A stretch of DNA of 33,249 bases from Moraxella equi (GTDB taxonomy: Bacteria > Pseudomonadota > Gammaproteobacteria > Pseudomonadales > Moraxellaceae), in NCBI RefSeq assembly GCF_002027555.1, contig NZ_MXAP01000087.1, positions 1 through 33,249 of the forward strand, written 5' to 3'. Below the pieces are notes generated by a model that was given only the letters and a program-made list of their open reading frames with translations, ran no database searches and was not told where the DNA came from. Of the stretch, positions 8,913 through 17,231 are shown one piece after another. Both the position numbers and the translations under genes were made by a program. Numbering within the stretch: position 1 is the first letter of the stretch; every line of letters starts with the position of its first letter.

Positions 8913-9259
8913 GTTCCTTACAAACGGCAACCCAAACGGCAGAGCTTTCCAGTCTTGGCGTGCCTGCTCATCATGCCTTGATTGTCTCGGCGATACTCTT
9001 TGCTATTGGCTTGGTTGGGGTCATGGCAAGACGAAATGTGCTGTTTATGCTTATGAGTTTAGAGATTATGATGAACTCCGCTGCCCTTGCCTTTGTGGTG
9101 GGGGGTAATATGTGGGGCAAGGCAGACGGGCAGATTATGTTTATTTTTGTCTTGACGCTGGCGGCAGCCGAAGCAGCGATAGGGCTTGCCATACTGTTGC
9201 AGTTTTATCATCGGTTTAGAAGCCTTGATGTCAATCATGCCAGTAAGTTAAAGGGGTAG
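8909..9259 (+). CDS. nuoK: NADH-quinone oxidoreductase subunit K
   Basis: Small three-helix inner-membrane subunit (ND4L homologue) in the proton path. The two conserved membrane glutamates are visible: E52 in [10 protein letters not shown] and E88 in [13 protein letters not shown]. At 116 aa it is slightly longer than the usual 100 or so, owing to a polar N-terminal lead of about 15 residues ([15 protein letters not shown]) and a short C-terminal tail. The start overlaps the nuoJ stop, which supports this start despite the extension. Confidence 0.95.
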   Translation: MSSLQTATQTAELSSLGVPAHHALIVSAILFAIGLVGVMARRNVLFMLMSLEIMMNSAALAFVVGGNMWGKADGQIMFIFVLTLAAAEAAIGLAILLQFYHRFRSLDVNHASKLKG

Positions 9260-9265
9260 GGCGGT

Positions 9266-11122
9266 ATGAATTTGTTAGCATTGACCTTTATTTTCCCCTT
9301 GATTGGCTTTTTGATATTAGCCACAGGGCGAAATAGAATTTCAGAAAAACTTGCCACGATAATCGGCGTGGGAGTCATGGGTTTGTCCGCCTTGACCACG
9401 GCAGTTGTGGGCATAGATTATCTGGCAAACAGCAGTGATAAGACGGTATTTACGACACTGTGGACGTGGTTTTCGGTGGGCGGTTTTGCCCCAAAATTTG
9501 GCTTGGCATTGGACGGTTTGTCCTTGACCATGACCGCCATCATCACAGGCGTGGGCTTTTTGATTCATCTGTTTGCCAGTTGGTATATGAAAGGCGAGAC
9601 AGGATATGCCCGTTTTTTTAGTTATCTAAATCTATTTGTGGCAAGTATGTTATTGCTTGTACAAGCGGATAACTTACTCCTACTCTATCTGGGTTGGGAA
9701 GGCGTGGGTATCTGCTCATACCTACTTATCGGTTTTTATTATCACAACCGAGCCAATGGACGGGCCGCTATCAAGGCATTTACCGTAACCCGTGTTGGCG
9801 ATGTGTTTTTGGCGATTGGGCTGTTTTTGTTGTTTGTGGTGTTTGGTACGCTTGACATGACCACCATCAATGCCAAAGCCGACAGCATGTTCGCTGTCAA
9901 TGATCCCATGCTTATGCTTATCGTGGCAATGCTTATCGGTGGGGCGTTTGGTAAATCGGCTCAAATTCCACTGCACACTTGGCTTGCCGATGCGATGGCG
10001 GGCCCCACGCCTGTGTCGGCTCTGATTCACGCGGCTACCATGGTAACGGCAGGGGTATATCTGATTGCCCGTATGCACCCTGTCTTTATGCTGACCCCTG
10101 ATGTGCTATTGTATGTGGTCGGTGGCGTGGGGGCGTTGTCTATGCTGGTGGCGGGATTTTGTGCGTTGGCACAGACCGACATCAAGCGTGTGCTTGCTTA
10201 CTCTACCATGAGTCAGCTTGGATATATGTTCATCGCTTTGGGCGTTGGGGCGTGGCAAGTGGCGATTTTTCACTTGATGACGCACGCATTTTTTAAAGCG
10301 TTGTTATTCCTAGCCAGTGGAGCGGTGATTATCTCAACACACCATGAGCAAAACATCTTTAAGATGGGTGGTCTGCGTAAAAAAATCCCCCTTGTGTTTT
10401 GGTCGTTTGTCGTTGGTGGTGGGGCGTTGGTTGCCTTGCCTTTTGTAACGGTTGGCTTTTATTCAAAAGAAGCGATTTTGTGGGAAACTTATGCCACAGG
10501 ACACATGAGTCTGTTTTGGGCAGGCGTGTTTGGGGCGTTTTTGACGGCTGTTTATACTTTTCGTTTGATTTATCTTGTGTTCTTTGGACAAGAAAAAACG
10601 CATGGCGAGAAGTTGTCTGGTGTCAGCTATGCCTTGCCTTTGGTGGTGCTACTGGTGCTATCGACAGGGATTGGGGCGTGGATTCATCCGCCTTTGGCAA
10701 ATGTCTTGCCAGCGAGCGTGGGTAGTACCCTTACAGACGGCAAGCACACCGCCGAGATTATCGCTGTGGGCGTAACCGCACTTGGCTTGGCGTTGGCGTA
10801 CTTTTTGTATGTGCTTGACAAGGGTAAGATTTTGACAAAATGGACAAATTCTGCCTTTGGTGGGGCGTGTACTTATTGGTGCTATCACGGACTGGGTTTT
10901 GACGCTCTTTATGACCTTGTGTTTGTCAAGCCGTTTTTGGCAATTTGCAAATTCTTAAAGGGCGACCCTGTGGACAAACTTTGGAATATCTTGCCTTTTG
11001 GGGTCAAACTTGGCAACAAGCTGTTGGTAAAAACCCAAACAGGGCGACTTGGCACACACGCTGTGAGCTTTGGCGTGGGGCTTGCGTTTATTTTGGTATT
11101 GGCAGTAATGATGGTGAAATAA
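9266..11122 (+). CDS. nuoL: NADH-quinone oxidoreductase subunit L (antiporter-like, lateral helix)
   Basis: Distal antiporter-like proton-pumping subunit of complex I (ND5 homologue), 618 aa, in line with E. coli NuoL (613). Diagnostic segments are LLYLGWEGVGICSYLLIGFYY (TM5 Glu; cited as a region at about residues 142-162), IPLHTWLADAMAGPTPVSA, and ALIHAATMVTAGVYL with conserved Lys/His positions. The long amphipathic lateral helix and final anchor helix occupy the C-terminal part. A short 6-bp gap separates it from nuoK, with a GGGG-rich ribosome binding region; nuoM starts one base after its stop. Confidence 0.96.
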   Translation: MNLLALTFIFPLIGFLILATGRNRISEKLATIIGVGVMGLSALTTAVVGIDYLANSSDKTVFTTLWTWFSVGGFAPKFGLALDGLSLTMTAIITGVGFLIHLFASWYMKGETGYARFFSYLNLFVASMLLLVQADNLLLLYLGWEGVGICSYLLIGFYYHNRANGRAAIKAFTVTRVGDVFLAIGLFLLFVVFGTLDMTTINAKADSMFAVNDPMLMLIVAMLIGGAFGKSAQIPLHTWLADAMAGPTPVSALIHAATMVTAGVYLIARMHPVFMLTPDVLLYVVGGVGALSMLVAGFCALAQTDIKRVLAYSTMSQLGYMFIALGVGAWQVAIFHLMTHAFFKALLFLASGAVIISTHHEQNIFKMGGLRKKIPLVFWSFVVGGGALVALPFVTVGFYSKEAILWETYATGHMSLFWAGVFGAFLTAVYTFRLIYLVFFGQEKTHGEKLSGVSYALPLVVLLVLSTGIGAWIHPPLANVLPASVGSTLTDGKHTAEIIAVGVTALGLALAYFLYVLDKGKILTKWTNSAFGGACTYWCYHGLGFDALYDLVFVKPFLAICKFLKGDPVDKLWNILPFGVKLGNKLLVKTQTGRLGTHAVSFGVGLAFILVLAVMMVK

Positions 11123-11123
11123 C

Positions 11124-12818
11124 ATGACAGAACAAAATTGGCTTTTGCCGACATTGATTGCCATTCCTTTTGTGACAGGCTTTTTGTGTTGGCTCATTGA
11201 AAAAATGGACAATCATTTGCCCAGATGGGTGGCACTCATCGGCACGATACTTACCTTTGGGCTGTCTTTGCTGTTGTGGCAACAAGGGGGCTTTAACGTG
11301 CAAATTGCCACCGACGAAGCGGTTAATGCTCAAAATTTACCATGGGCGGCGGAGTTCATCTTGCCGTGGATTGATGTCTTTGGCATACAGTTTCATTTGG
11401 CGGTTGATGGCTTATCCTTACTCATGGTGGCTTTGACGGCATTTTTAGGGATTATGGCGGTGGGCTGTTCGTGGGGTGAGATTACCCGCCGAGTGGGCTT
11501 TTTCCATCTTAACCTACTGTGGTCATTGGGCGGTGTGATTGGTGTTTTTATGGCGGTGGATTTGTTCCTGTTCTTTTTCTTTTGGGAACTTATGCTACTG
11601 CCCATTTACTTTTTGATTGCCCTATGGGGGCATAACGCCACAAATGGCAAAACCAAAGAATATGTCGCCACCAAGTTTTTTATTTATACCCAAGCGTCTG
11701 GGTTGATTATGCTCATCGGTATTTTTATGTTGGTGCTGGTGAATTTTTCTCAAACAGGCGTGCTGACATTTTCTTACCAAGAGCTACTGGGGGTTAATCT
11801 AGGCAGATGGGAATACGCCATCATGCTGTGCTTTTTTGTGGGCTTTGCGGTCAAATTGCCCGTTTTCCCATTGCACGGCTGGCTACCTGATGCCCACGCC
11901 CAAGCCCCAACGGCAGGTTCGGTGGACTTGGCAGGGATTTTGATTAAGACGGCGGCGTATGGTTTATTGCGTTTTGTGTTGCCATTATTTCCGACAGCGT
12001 CTGCCGAATTTGCCCCTGTGGCGATTACGTTAGCAACCATTGGGATTTTTTATGGGGCGTTTGTCGCCTTTGCCCAGACCGACATCAAACGCCTGCTTGC
12101 CTATACCAGTATCTCGCACATGGGCTTTGTCCTGCTTGCCATTTATGCTGGCAATATCATCTCGCTACAGGGCTTGATGGTGCAAATGCTCGCTCACGGT
12201 TTATCTAGCGCGGCACTGTTCATCATGGCGGGTCAGCTGTATGAGCGTCTGCATACGCGCGATCTGAACCTGATGGGCGGTATGTGGGGTCAATTTCGTT
12301 ATTTTGCTCCACTGCTCATGTTCTTTTGTGCGGCGCTTTTGGGTATCCCCGGCACGGGCAACTTTATCGGTGAAATTTTGATTTTAATCGGTTCATTTAA
12401 TCAGTATCCTGTGATTGTGATGCTTGCCACGGTCAGTCTTGTGCTTGGTGGGCTGTATTCATTGATTTTGATTTATCAAACTTTATTTGGTAAAAATACC
12501 GCCCCCGAGCTTGCAACTGCCAAAGGCGGTAAGTTAAAGGATTTGGGTAAGCGTGAAGTTGGCCTACTTGTTATTTTGGCAAGTGGCTTGGTGTGGATGG
12601 GTCTATATCCACAGCCTGTGTTAAATGCGTCAAATTCTGCCATGAGTTTTATCACGTCATCTTATACACATGGGGTAACTGCCATACAAAAACCCTTGCC
12701 TGCCCCCGTCATTGAACGTCTAGAACAGCAGGGTGTGAACATGGGTCGTGATGAGAGTCATGCAGGCGATGAAGAGACGCCTTTTGCGCACCTTATTGAG
12801 CAGACAGGAGAACACTAA
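11124..12818 (+). CDS. nuoM: NADH-quinone oxidoreductase subunit M (antiporter-like)
   Basis: Antiporter-like proton-pumping subunit (ND4 homologue). Key sites are the TM5 glutamate in FFFFWELMLLPIYF, the TM7 lysine in GFAVKLPVFPLHGWLPDAH, and the following AQAPTAGSVDLAGILIKTAAYG. At 564 aa it is longer than E. coli NuoM (509), mainly through extra N-proximal residues and a polar tail of about 40 residues after the last helix (ending ETPFAHLIEQTGEH). The stop shares one base with the nuoN start (TAATG). Confidence 0.96.
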   Translation: MTEQNWLLPTLIAIPFVTGFLCWLIEKMDNHLPRWVALIGTILTFGLSLLLWQQGGFNVQIATDEAVNAQNLPWAAEFILPWIDVFGIQFHLAVDGLSLLMVALTAFLGIMAVGCSWGEITRRVGFFHLNLLWSLGGVIGVFMAVDLFLFFFFWELMLLPIYFLIALWGHNATNGKTKEYVATKFFIYTQASGLIMLIGIFMLVLVNFSQTGVLTFSYQELLGVNLGRWEYAIMLCFFVGFAVKLPVFPLHGWLPDAHAQAPTAGSVDLAGILIKTAAYGLLRFVLPLFPTASAEFAPVAITLATIGIFYGAFVAFAQTDIKRLLAYTSISHMGFVLLAIYAGNIISLQGLMVQMLAHGLSSAALFIMAGQLYERLHTRDLNLMGGMWGQFRYFAPLLMFFCAALLGIPGTGNFIGEILILIGSFNQYPVIVMLATVSLVLGGLYSLILIYQTLFGKNTAPELATAKGGKLKDLGKREVGLLVILASGLVWMGLYPQPVLNASNSAMSFITSSYTHGVTAIQKPLPAPVIERLEQQGVNMGRDESHAGDEETPFAHLIEQTGEH

Positions 12819-14299
12819 TGCAATATTCATTCATGGCTTTATTGTCGTCCTTTGCTCCGATGGTGGCGGTGGCAATCACTGCGTTGGTGGTCATGCTTGC
12901 CATTGCCTTTAAGCGGTCGCATTTTTGGTCGGCGACCCTAAGTGTGGTTGGTCTTAATATCGCATTACTTTGCTTGGGCTTGCAGGCGTTTGATAAGTGG
13001 GTGGTGGATTATGTGGTCAATCCATTATTTGTTATAGATGGCTTTGCCCAGTTTAATATGGCGGTGGTGCTTATCACGGCACTGGGGTCATGCACGCTGG
13101 CGTATGGCTATTTTGAAACGCTAAAAGACAACAAAGATGAGCTGTATCTGCTCATTCTCATCGCCACGCTTGGGGCGATGCTGATGACATCTGCCACGCA
13201 CTTGGCGTCATTTTTTATGTCGCTAGAACTGTTGTCGGTGCCGATGTATGGCATGCTTGCCTATACTTTCTTACGCTCTCGCTCGCTAGAAGCTGGCTTA
13301 AAATATCTTATCTTGTCCGCCACAGCGTCCGCCATACTACTGATGGGTATGGCATTTATCTTTGCCGATACAGGCGTACTGACGTTTGGTGGGCTGTTTG
13401 ATGTGATGATGAATCGCACGTACCTATCGCCACTTTTGGTGGTGGGGGCGGTGATGATGCTCGTGGCGGTGGCGTTTAAACTGTCTGTTGCTCCGTTTCA
13501 TTCGTGGGCGGGTGATGTCTATGAAGGGGCTCCTGCTCCGATAACGGCATTTTTGGCGAGCGTGAGTAAAGTGGCGATGATGGCACTTGCCATTCGCTTT
13601 TTCACCACGTCTGCCGTGCCACTTTTGCCATCTTTTGAGTCGGCATTGGTGGTGATGATAGTGCTTTCGGTGGTGGCAGGTAACGTACTTGCCATCAGTC
13701 AGACGAACCTAAAACGACTGTTTGCCTACTCATCAATCGCCCACATGGGTTATGCCTTGACAACACTGTTGTCGGTGGGCAAGGGCAGTACGGGCGTGAT
13801 TAGTGTGTACATGGCGATCTATGCCTTGACCAGTTTGGGGGCGTTTGGGGTGATTGCCTTGATGTCAAGTCCATACAAAGAGCGTGGGCATACGTCGGTC
13901 AGTGGTGAGGCAGATGACATGCGATTCTATCAAGGGCTGTTTTGGCGTCGCCCTGTACTAACGGCGGTGCTAACGATGATGCTCCTGTCCATGGCAGGCA
14001 TTCCCTTGACAGCAGGGTTTATCACTAAGATTAACGTCATCTTTACCGCCGTGCAGGGCATGCAGTTTGTCCTAGCAGGGGCGATTATCCTAGGCAGTGC
14101 CATCGGTTTGTATTACTATCTAAAAGTACTGGTGGGACTGTACCAAAAACCCAAAGCCAACCTAGAATTTGACGCTCACGGACAATGGGGTATCAAGGCA
14201 GGTGGGGTCATGCTGTTATTGATAACCGCCTTGATAGTACTGCTCGGTGTCTTGCCAAACGGGCTGTTACAGTTGGCACAGTTTGCAGTGGTGGGGTAA
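12818..14299 (+). CDS. nuoN: NADH-quinone oxidoreductase subunit N (antiporter-like)
   Basis: Antiporter-like proton-pumping subunit adjacent to NuoK (ND2 homologue), 493 aa, close to the E. coli length (485). Visible motifs include SLELLSVPMYGMLAY (TM5 Glu), AFKLSVAPFHSWAGDVYEGAPAP (cited in part; Lys of TM7) and ITAFLASVSKVAMMALAIR. It is the last gene of the nuo run and is followed after a short gap by a strong intrinsic terminator, marking the operon end. Confidence 0.96.
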   Translation: MQYSFMALLSSFAPMVAVAITALVVMLAIAFKRSHFWSATLSVVGLNIALLCLGLQAFDKWVVDYVVNPLFVIDGFAQFNMAVVLITALGSCTLAYGYFETLKDNKDELYLLILIATLGAMLMTSATHLASFFMSLELLSVPMYGMLAYTFLRSRSLEAGLKYLILSATASAILLMGMAFIFADTGVLTFGGLFDVMMNRTYLSPLLVVGAVMMLVAVAFKLSVAPFHSWAGDVYEGAPAPITAFLASVSKVAMMALAIRFFTTSAVPLLPSFESALVVMIVLSVVAGNVLAISQTNLKRLFAYSSIAHMGYALTTLLSVGKGSTGVISVYMAIYALTSLGAFGVIALMSSPYKERGHTSVSGEADDMRFYQGLFWRRPVLTAVLTMMLLSMAGIPLTAGFITKINVIFTAVQGMQFVLAGAIILGSAIGLYYYLKVLVGLYQKPKANLEFDAHGQWGIKAGGVMLLLITALIVLLGVLPNGLLQLAQFAVVG

Positions 14300-14322
14300 A
14301 ACTGCCAAACCGCAAGTCTTGC

Positions 14323-14359
14323 AAACAAGCACAAATGATGAGTTTGTGCTTGTTTTTTT
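14323..14359 (+). terminator. Intrinsic terminator of the nuo operon
   Basis: Perfect 13-bp stem, AAACAAGCACAAA (14323-14335) against TTTGTGCTTGTTT (14343-14355), with a 7-nt loop and a T run through 14359, located 24 bp after the nuoN stop. Confidence 0.9.
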
Positions 14360-14402
14360 GTGTCAATGATTTACAATAGACAAATTTAAAAAGAGAAAAA
14401 CC

Positions 14403-15203
14403 ATGTCCGACCAACACGCCACGCCCATTACCGTACTTACCAAGACCGTCTGGTCGCCCACGCTGTTTAGCTTTACCACGACACGTCCTGACGGCTTTCG
14501 TTTTGATGCAGGGCAATTTGCACGGCTTGGGGTTAATCCAAACGAACTAAAACACACCAAAAACGCCCCCGATGAGCGGATTTTTCGGGCCTATTCGGTG
14601 GTGTCTAGCCCGTATGATGAGATGTTGGAATTTTTTAGCGTGGTGGTGCCAGACGGGGCGTTTACCAGTCAATTACAGCATTTGGACGTGGGTGATACGC
14701 TCTATCTGAACCCCGAGCCGTTTGGTTTTTTGACCCTTGCCCGCTATCAAGAACCTGCTCCAAAGGATTTGTGGCTACTTGCCACAGGCACAGGACTTGC
14801 TCCGTTTTTGTCCATGCTTGGCGATTTGATGACTTGGCAAAATTATGATGACATCGTGCTGGTATACAGCTCTCGCACTCATGCCGAGCTTGCTTATGTG
14901 GGTAAAATCAATGAGTTAAACCAAACCTTTGCCGAGCTAGTAGAAAGCCCTGCCAAACTACATTTTGTGCCGATTGTTACTCGTGAGACGGTGGATGGCT
15001 GTCTAAATCAGCGTATCCCTGCCTTGATAGACACAGGCGAGCTTGAACGCCATGTGGGGCTTACCTTGAATGCCGATACGTCCCATGTGCTACTATGTGG
15101 CAATCCTGACATGGTGGACGACACCAAAAACGCCCTCAAAAACAAAGGCTTAACCATGAACCGTCGTGGCGTGGGTAATATTGCGGTGGAGAATTATTGG
15201 TAA
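14403..15203 (+). CDS. fpr: Ferredoxin/flavodoxin-NADP+ reductase, subclass II
   Basis: FAD enzyme exchanging electrons between NADPH and ferredoxin or flavodoxin, used for Fe-S assembly, radical SAM enzymes and oxidative stress. The 266-aa product has the FAD-binding RAYSVVSSP (residues 62-70), the NADP-binding ATGTGLAPF (127-135), and ends in NIAVENYW; a C-terminal aromatic-Trp ending is typical of bacterial subclass II FNRs such as E. coli Fpr. It is a little longer than E. coli Fpr (248). It lies after the nuo terminator, so it is probably transcribed from its own promoter. The ATG at 14403 follows an AAAGAGAAAAA purine-rich stretch. Confidence 0.92.
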   Translation: MSDQHATPITVLTKTVWSPTLFSFTTTRPDGFRFDAGQFARLGVNPNELKHTKNAPDERIFRAYSVVSSPYDEMLEFFSVVVPDGAFTSQLQHLDVGDTLYLNPEPFGFLTLARYQEPAPKDLWLLATGTGLAPFLSMLGDLMTWQNYDDIVLVYSSRTHAELAYVGKINELNQTFAELVESPAKLHFVPIVTRETVDGCLNQRIPALIDTGELERHVGLTLNADTSHVLLCGNPDMVDDTKNALKNKGLTMNRRGVGNIAVENYW

Positions 15204-15345
15204 CTCTGCTTGATGTAGTTTGGCGTTATGACTGATGATTTTGATAAATCAAGTCATGGGTTTGGTATAATTTTTGTAGTTAAATAAGTGCAAAATAAAT
15301 TAGCCAACAAAGATATGTTATAATCCTTAATTTTTATTAAGAATT

Positions 15346-16072
15346 ATGGTTAATTTACCAAATAACCGATTTAAAAAAGACACAGTTTTATATAAAGTTT
15401 ATGACTTTTTTAGAGATAACATCAATTTATTCATCTCACTCTTTGTGGCGATTTTGGTTTATGTCTCTTTATCCGATGTGCGTTTTTTAAAAAGGTTTGT
15501 CGCCAGTATTAACATTGAGACGGTTTATTTATTGGCGTGGGACAGTTTTTTTGATTACCTATTTATTATTGGTGGTGCGAATGTTTTTATGCACCGACCA
15601 AGAAAAAATCCAAGAACGAGCTCACGAACAGTACGAAAGAAAAGGCACCATGCTTGTGCTGATTTTAATCACGTCAATTATCAGCATGATTGCAATCATC
15701 AATGAAATGCGAATCAGTGCCCAATTTGACGGTTGGTTATCCACCTTGCACGTTTCTATCACGTTTGCCACATTGATAGCGTCTTGGTTATTTATTCATA
15801 CGCTGTTCGCATTATATTATGCTCACGGTTATTATGATAAGGCTCATGATGATAAATATCCGCTGGATTTTCCTTATGAAAATGAGCCTGATTATTGGGA
15901 TTTTTGGTATTTTGCCTTAGGCATAGGGGCGACAGGCAGTGTCTCAGACATTTCTTTCACCAGTAAAAAATTACGCCGTGTTGGCACATATCACATTGTA
16001 TTGTCATTTTTCTTTAATACGGCGGTGTTATCGTTGGTCATGGAAATGATGGGTTCGCTTGTGTCGCCATGA
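15346..16072 (+). pseudogene. DUF1345-like membrane protein gene with one-base frameshift
   Basis: Two overlapping frames encode halves of one protein. The first (from ATG 15346) gives an N-terminal cytoplasmic stretch and two hydrophobic segments up to LLAWDSFF. The second continues with YLLLVVRMFLCTDQEKIQERAHEQ, more helices, and the family-like FWYFALGIGATGSVSDISFTS (cited in part) through VLSFFFNTAVLSLVMEMM. The junction is a run of seven T at 15546-15552: removing one T gives a continuous reading WDSFLITYLLLVV and a protein of about 241 aa, a normal length for this family of uncharacterised multi-pass proteins. As given, the first frame ends at 15705. Causes could be a real mutation, slippage, or a sequencing error. 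The DUF1345 assignment is from recall of the family pattern. Confidence 0.65.
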
Positions 16073-16097
16073 TGAATTTATTTTTCAAGGAAAGTTT

Positions 16098-16712
16098 ATG
16101 AAAGCCCTACTTGTCGTAGATATGCAAAATGGTTTTATCGGTGGCAATCTGGCGGTGGCAAATTCTGCCAAGATTATCCCAACGGTCAATTGGCTTATTG
16201 AGAAGTTTGATACCGTGATTTTGACCCAAGATTATCACCCTGCCGACCACATTTCATTTTACCAAAATCATGACGGCAAAGCCTCGTTTGACACGATAGA
16301 GCTACCTTATGGTACGCAGGTTCTGTGGAACGCTCACTGTGTGCAAGGCACATCAGACGCTGATTTTCATGCTGATTTGCAAGCCGATAAAGCCGAACTC
16401 ATCATTCGCAAAGGCTATCATCGCCACATAGACAGCTATTCGGCATTTATGGAAGCCGATAGGGCGACCAAAACAGGGCTGTCGGGCTATTTGCGTGAGC
16501 GGGGCATAGACAGTGTGTATGTGGTGGGCATTGCGACCGATTTTTGTGTGGCGTGGACGGCGATAGATGCCGTAGCGTTTGGGTTTGATTGTACGGTCAT
16601 CACGGACGCCACCGCCCCGATAAATATAAATGGCTCGCTGGATAAGGCAATGGCGGACATGACAGAAGTTGGGGTGAAATTTGTCAATTCAAAAGATATT
16701 TTAAATCAATGA
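16098..16712 (+). CDS. pncA: Nicotinamidase (isochorismatase-family amidohydrolase)
   Basis: Hydrolyses nicotinamide to nicotinate in NAD salvage; cytoplasmic. The 204-aa product shows the catalytic triad D8 (VVDMQNGF), K105 (IIRKGYH) and C150 (ATDFCVAWTA), and metal ligands in TQDYHPADH (D45, H47, H51) and H80 (WNAHCVQGT). I start at ATG 16098 because AAGGAAA lies at 16087-16093 and the protein then opens MKALLVVDMQ as expected; an in-frame ATG at 16059 would add 13 residues and lacks a good ribosome binding site. It sits just downstream of the broken membrane protein gene and upstream of the tRNA-Leu. Confidence 0.92.
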   Translation: MKALLVVDMQNGFIGGNLAVANSAKIIPTVNWLIEKFDTVILTQDYHPADHISFYQNHDGKASFDTIELPYGTQVLWNAHCVQGTSDADFHADLQADKAELIIRKGYHRHIDSYSAFMEADRATKTGLSGYLRERGIDSVYVVGIATDFCVAWTAIDAVAFGFDCTVITDATAPININGSLDKAMADMTEVGVKFVNSKDILNQ

Positions 16713-16747
16713 CTTATAAACTTTTTAAAATTTTTAGCAAAAAATAC

Positions 16748-16775
16748 TTGCCAAATTTTAAAAGTCGTATATAAT
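16748..16775 (+). promoter_or_regulatory. sigma70-type promoter for tRNA-Leu
   Basis: TTGCCA (-35, 16748-16753) and TATAAT (-10, 16770-16775) are separated by 16 bp, about 32 bp before the mature tRNA 5' end. The GC-rich ACGCC that follows the -10 box is compatible with the stringent-control discriminators seen at stable RNA promoters. Confidence 0.75.
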
Positions 16776-16807
16776 ACGCCACATCAGGACGAAAGTTGAT
16801 GAAATCT

Positions 16808-16892
16808 GGGGTCGTGGCGAAATTGGTAGACGCACTGGATTTAGGTTCCAGCGGGGCGACCCGTGAGAGTTCGAGTCTCTCCGACCCCACCA
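16808..16892 (+). tRNA. tRNA-Leu (anticodon UAG)
   Basis: The acceptor stem GGGGTCG (16808-16814) pairs with CGACCCC before discriminator A and an encoded CCA (16890-16892). The anticodon stem CTGGA/TCCAG encloses loop TTTAGGT, giving anticodon TAG, which reads CUN leucine codons. The D-arm contains AATTGGTAGACGC, a long variable arm is present as expected for a class II tRNA, and the T-arm is GAGAG-TTCGAGT-CTCTC. Total length is 85 nt. Confidence 0.96.
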
Positions 16893-16897
16893 TATAT

Positions 16898-16925
16898 AAA
16901 AACCTGCTGTTAAGGCGGGTTTTTT
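16898..16925 (+). terminator. Intrinsic terminator after tRNA-Leu
   Basis: Stem AAACCTGCT against GGCGGGTTT with two G-U pairs, loop GTTAA, followed by a six-T tract ending at 16925, starting six bases after the tRNA 3' end. Confidence 0.8.
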
Positions 16926-17042
16926 GCTATGTAAATTTTGAAATTTTAAAATAGGGTGCATGGCAATTTATCTCTATATGATTGATTTTATATTATATTT
17001 TATAAAGAATTTTAAAATTGCCACAAATTTATGATGTGTGGG

Positions 17043-17110
17043 TGTAGGGACTGGCTTTGCACGTCCAATGAACATCACATCATCAAGGGTATGTTCAACA
17101 CACCCCTACA
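17043..17110. repeat. Intergenic repeat bounded by TGTAGGG/CCCTACA
   Basis: TGTAGGG (17043-17049) is repeated inverted as CCCTACA (17104-17110). Inside the right half, GGGTATG and CACACCC form a smaller hairpin. The right end matches the CCCCTACA end of the repeat near 22385-22408. The remaining intergenic sequence of 16926-17231 between the tRNA terminator and rimO is AT-rich, with no ORF or clear promoter that I can support. Confidence 0.5.
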
Positions 17111-17231
17111 AACCCTGTGGTAAATATTAAGTCCATTAGGTGTATATGATAAAGGTAAAATCATTTGCCCAAAATTCATCCCTACCTAAACCCACCCCCA
17201 ATCAGCCAAGTTTATCCTTAGCCAAAATACC

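Noticed and set aside
16713..16760. Imperfect A/T inverted repeat after pncA as a terminator
   Set aside because: Only A/T pairs, and it overlaps the tRNA-Leu promoter; low-complexity sequence gives such pairings by chance.
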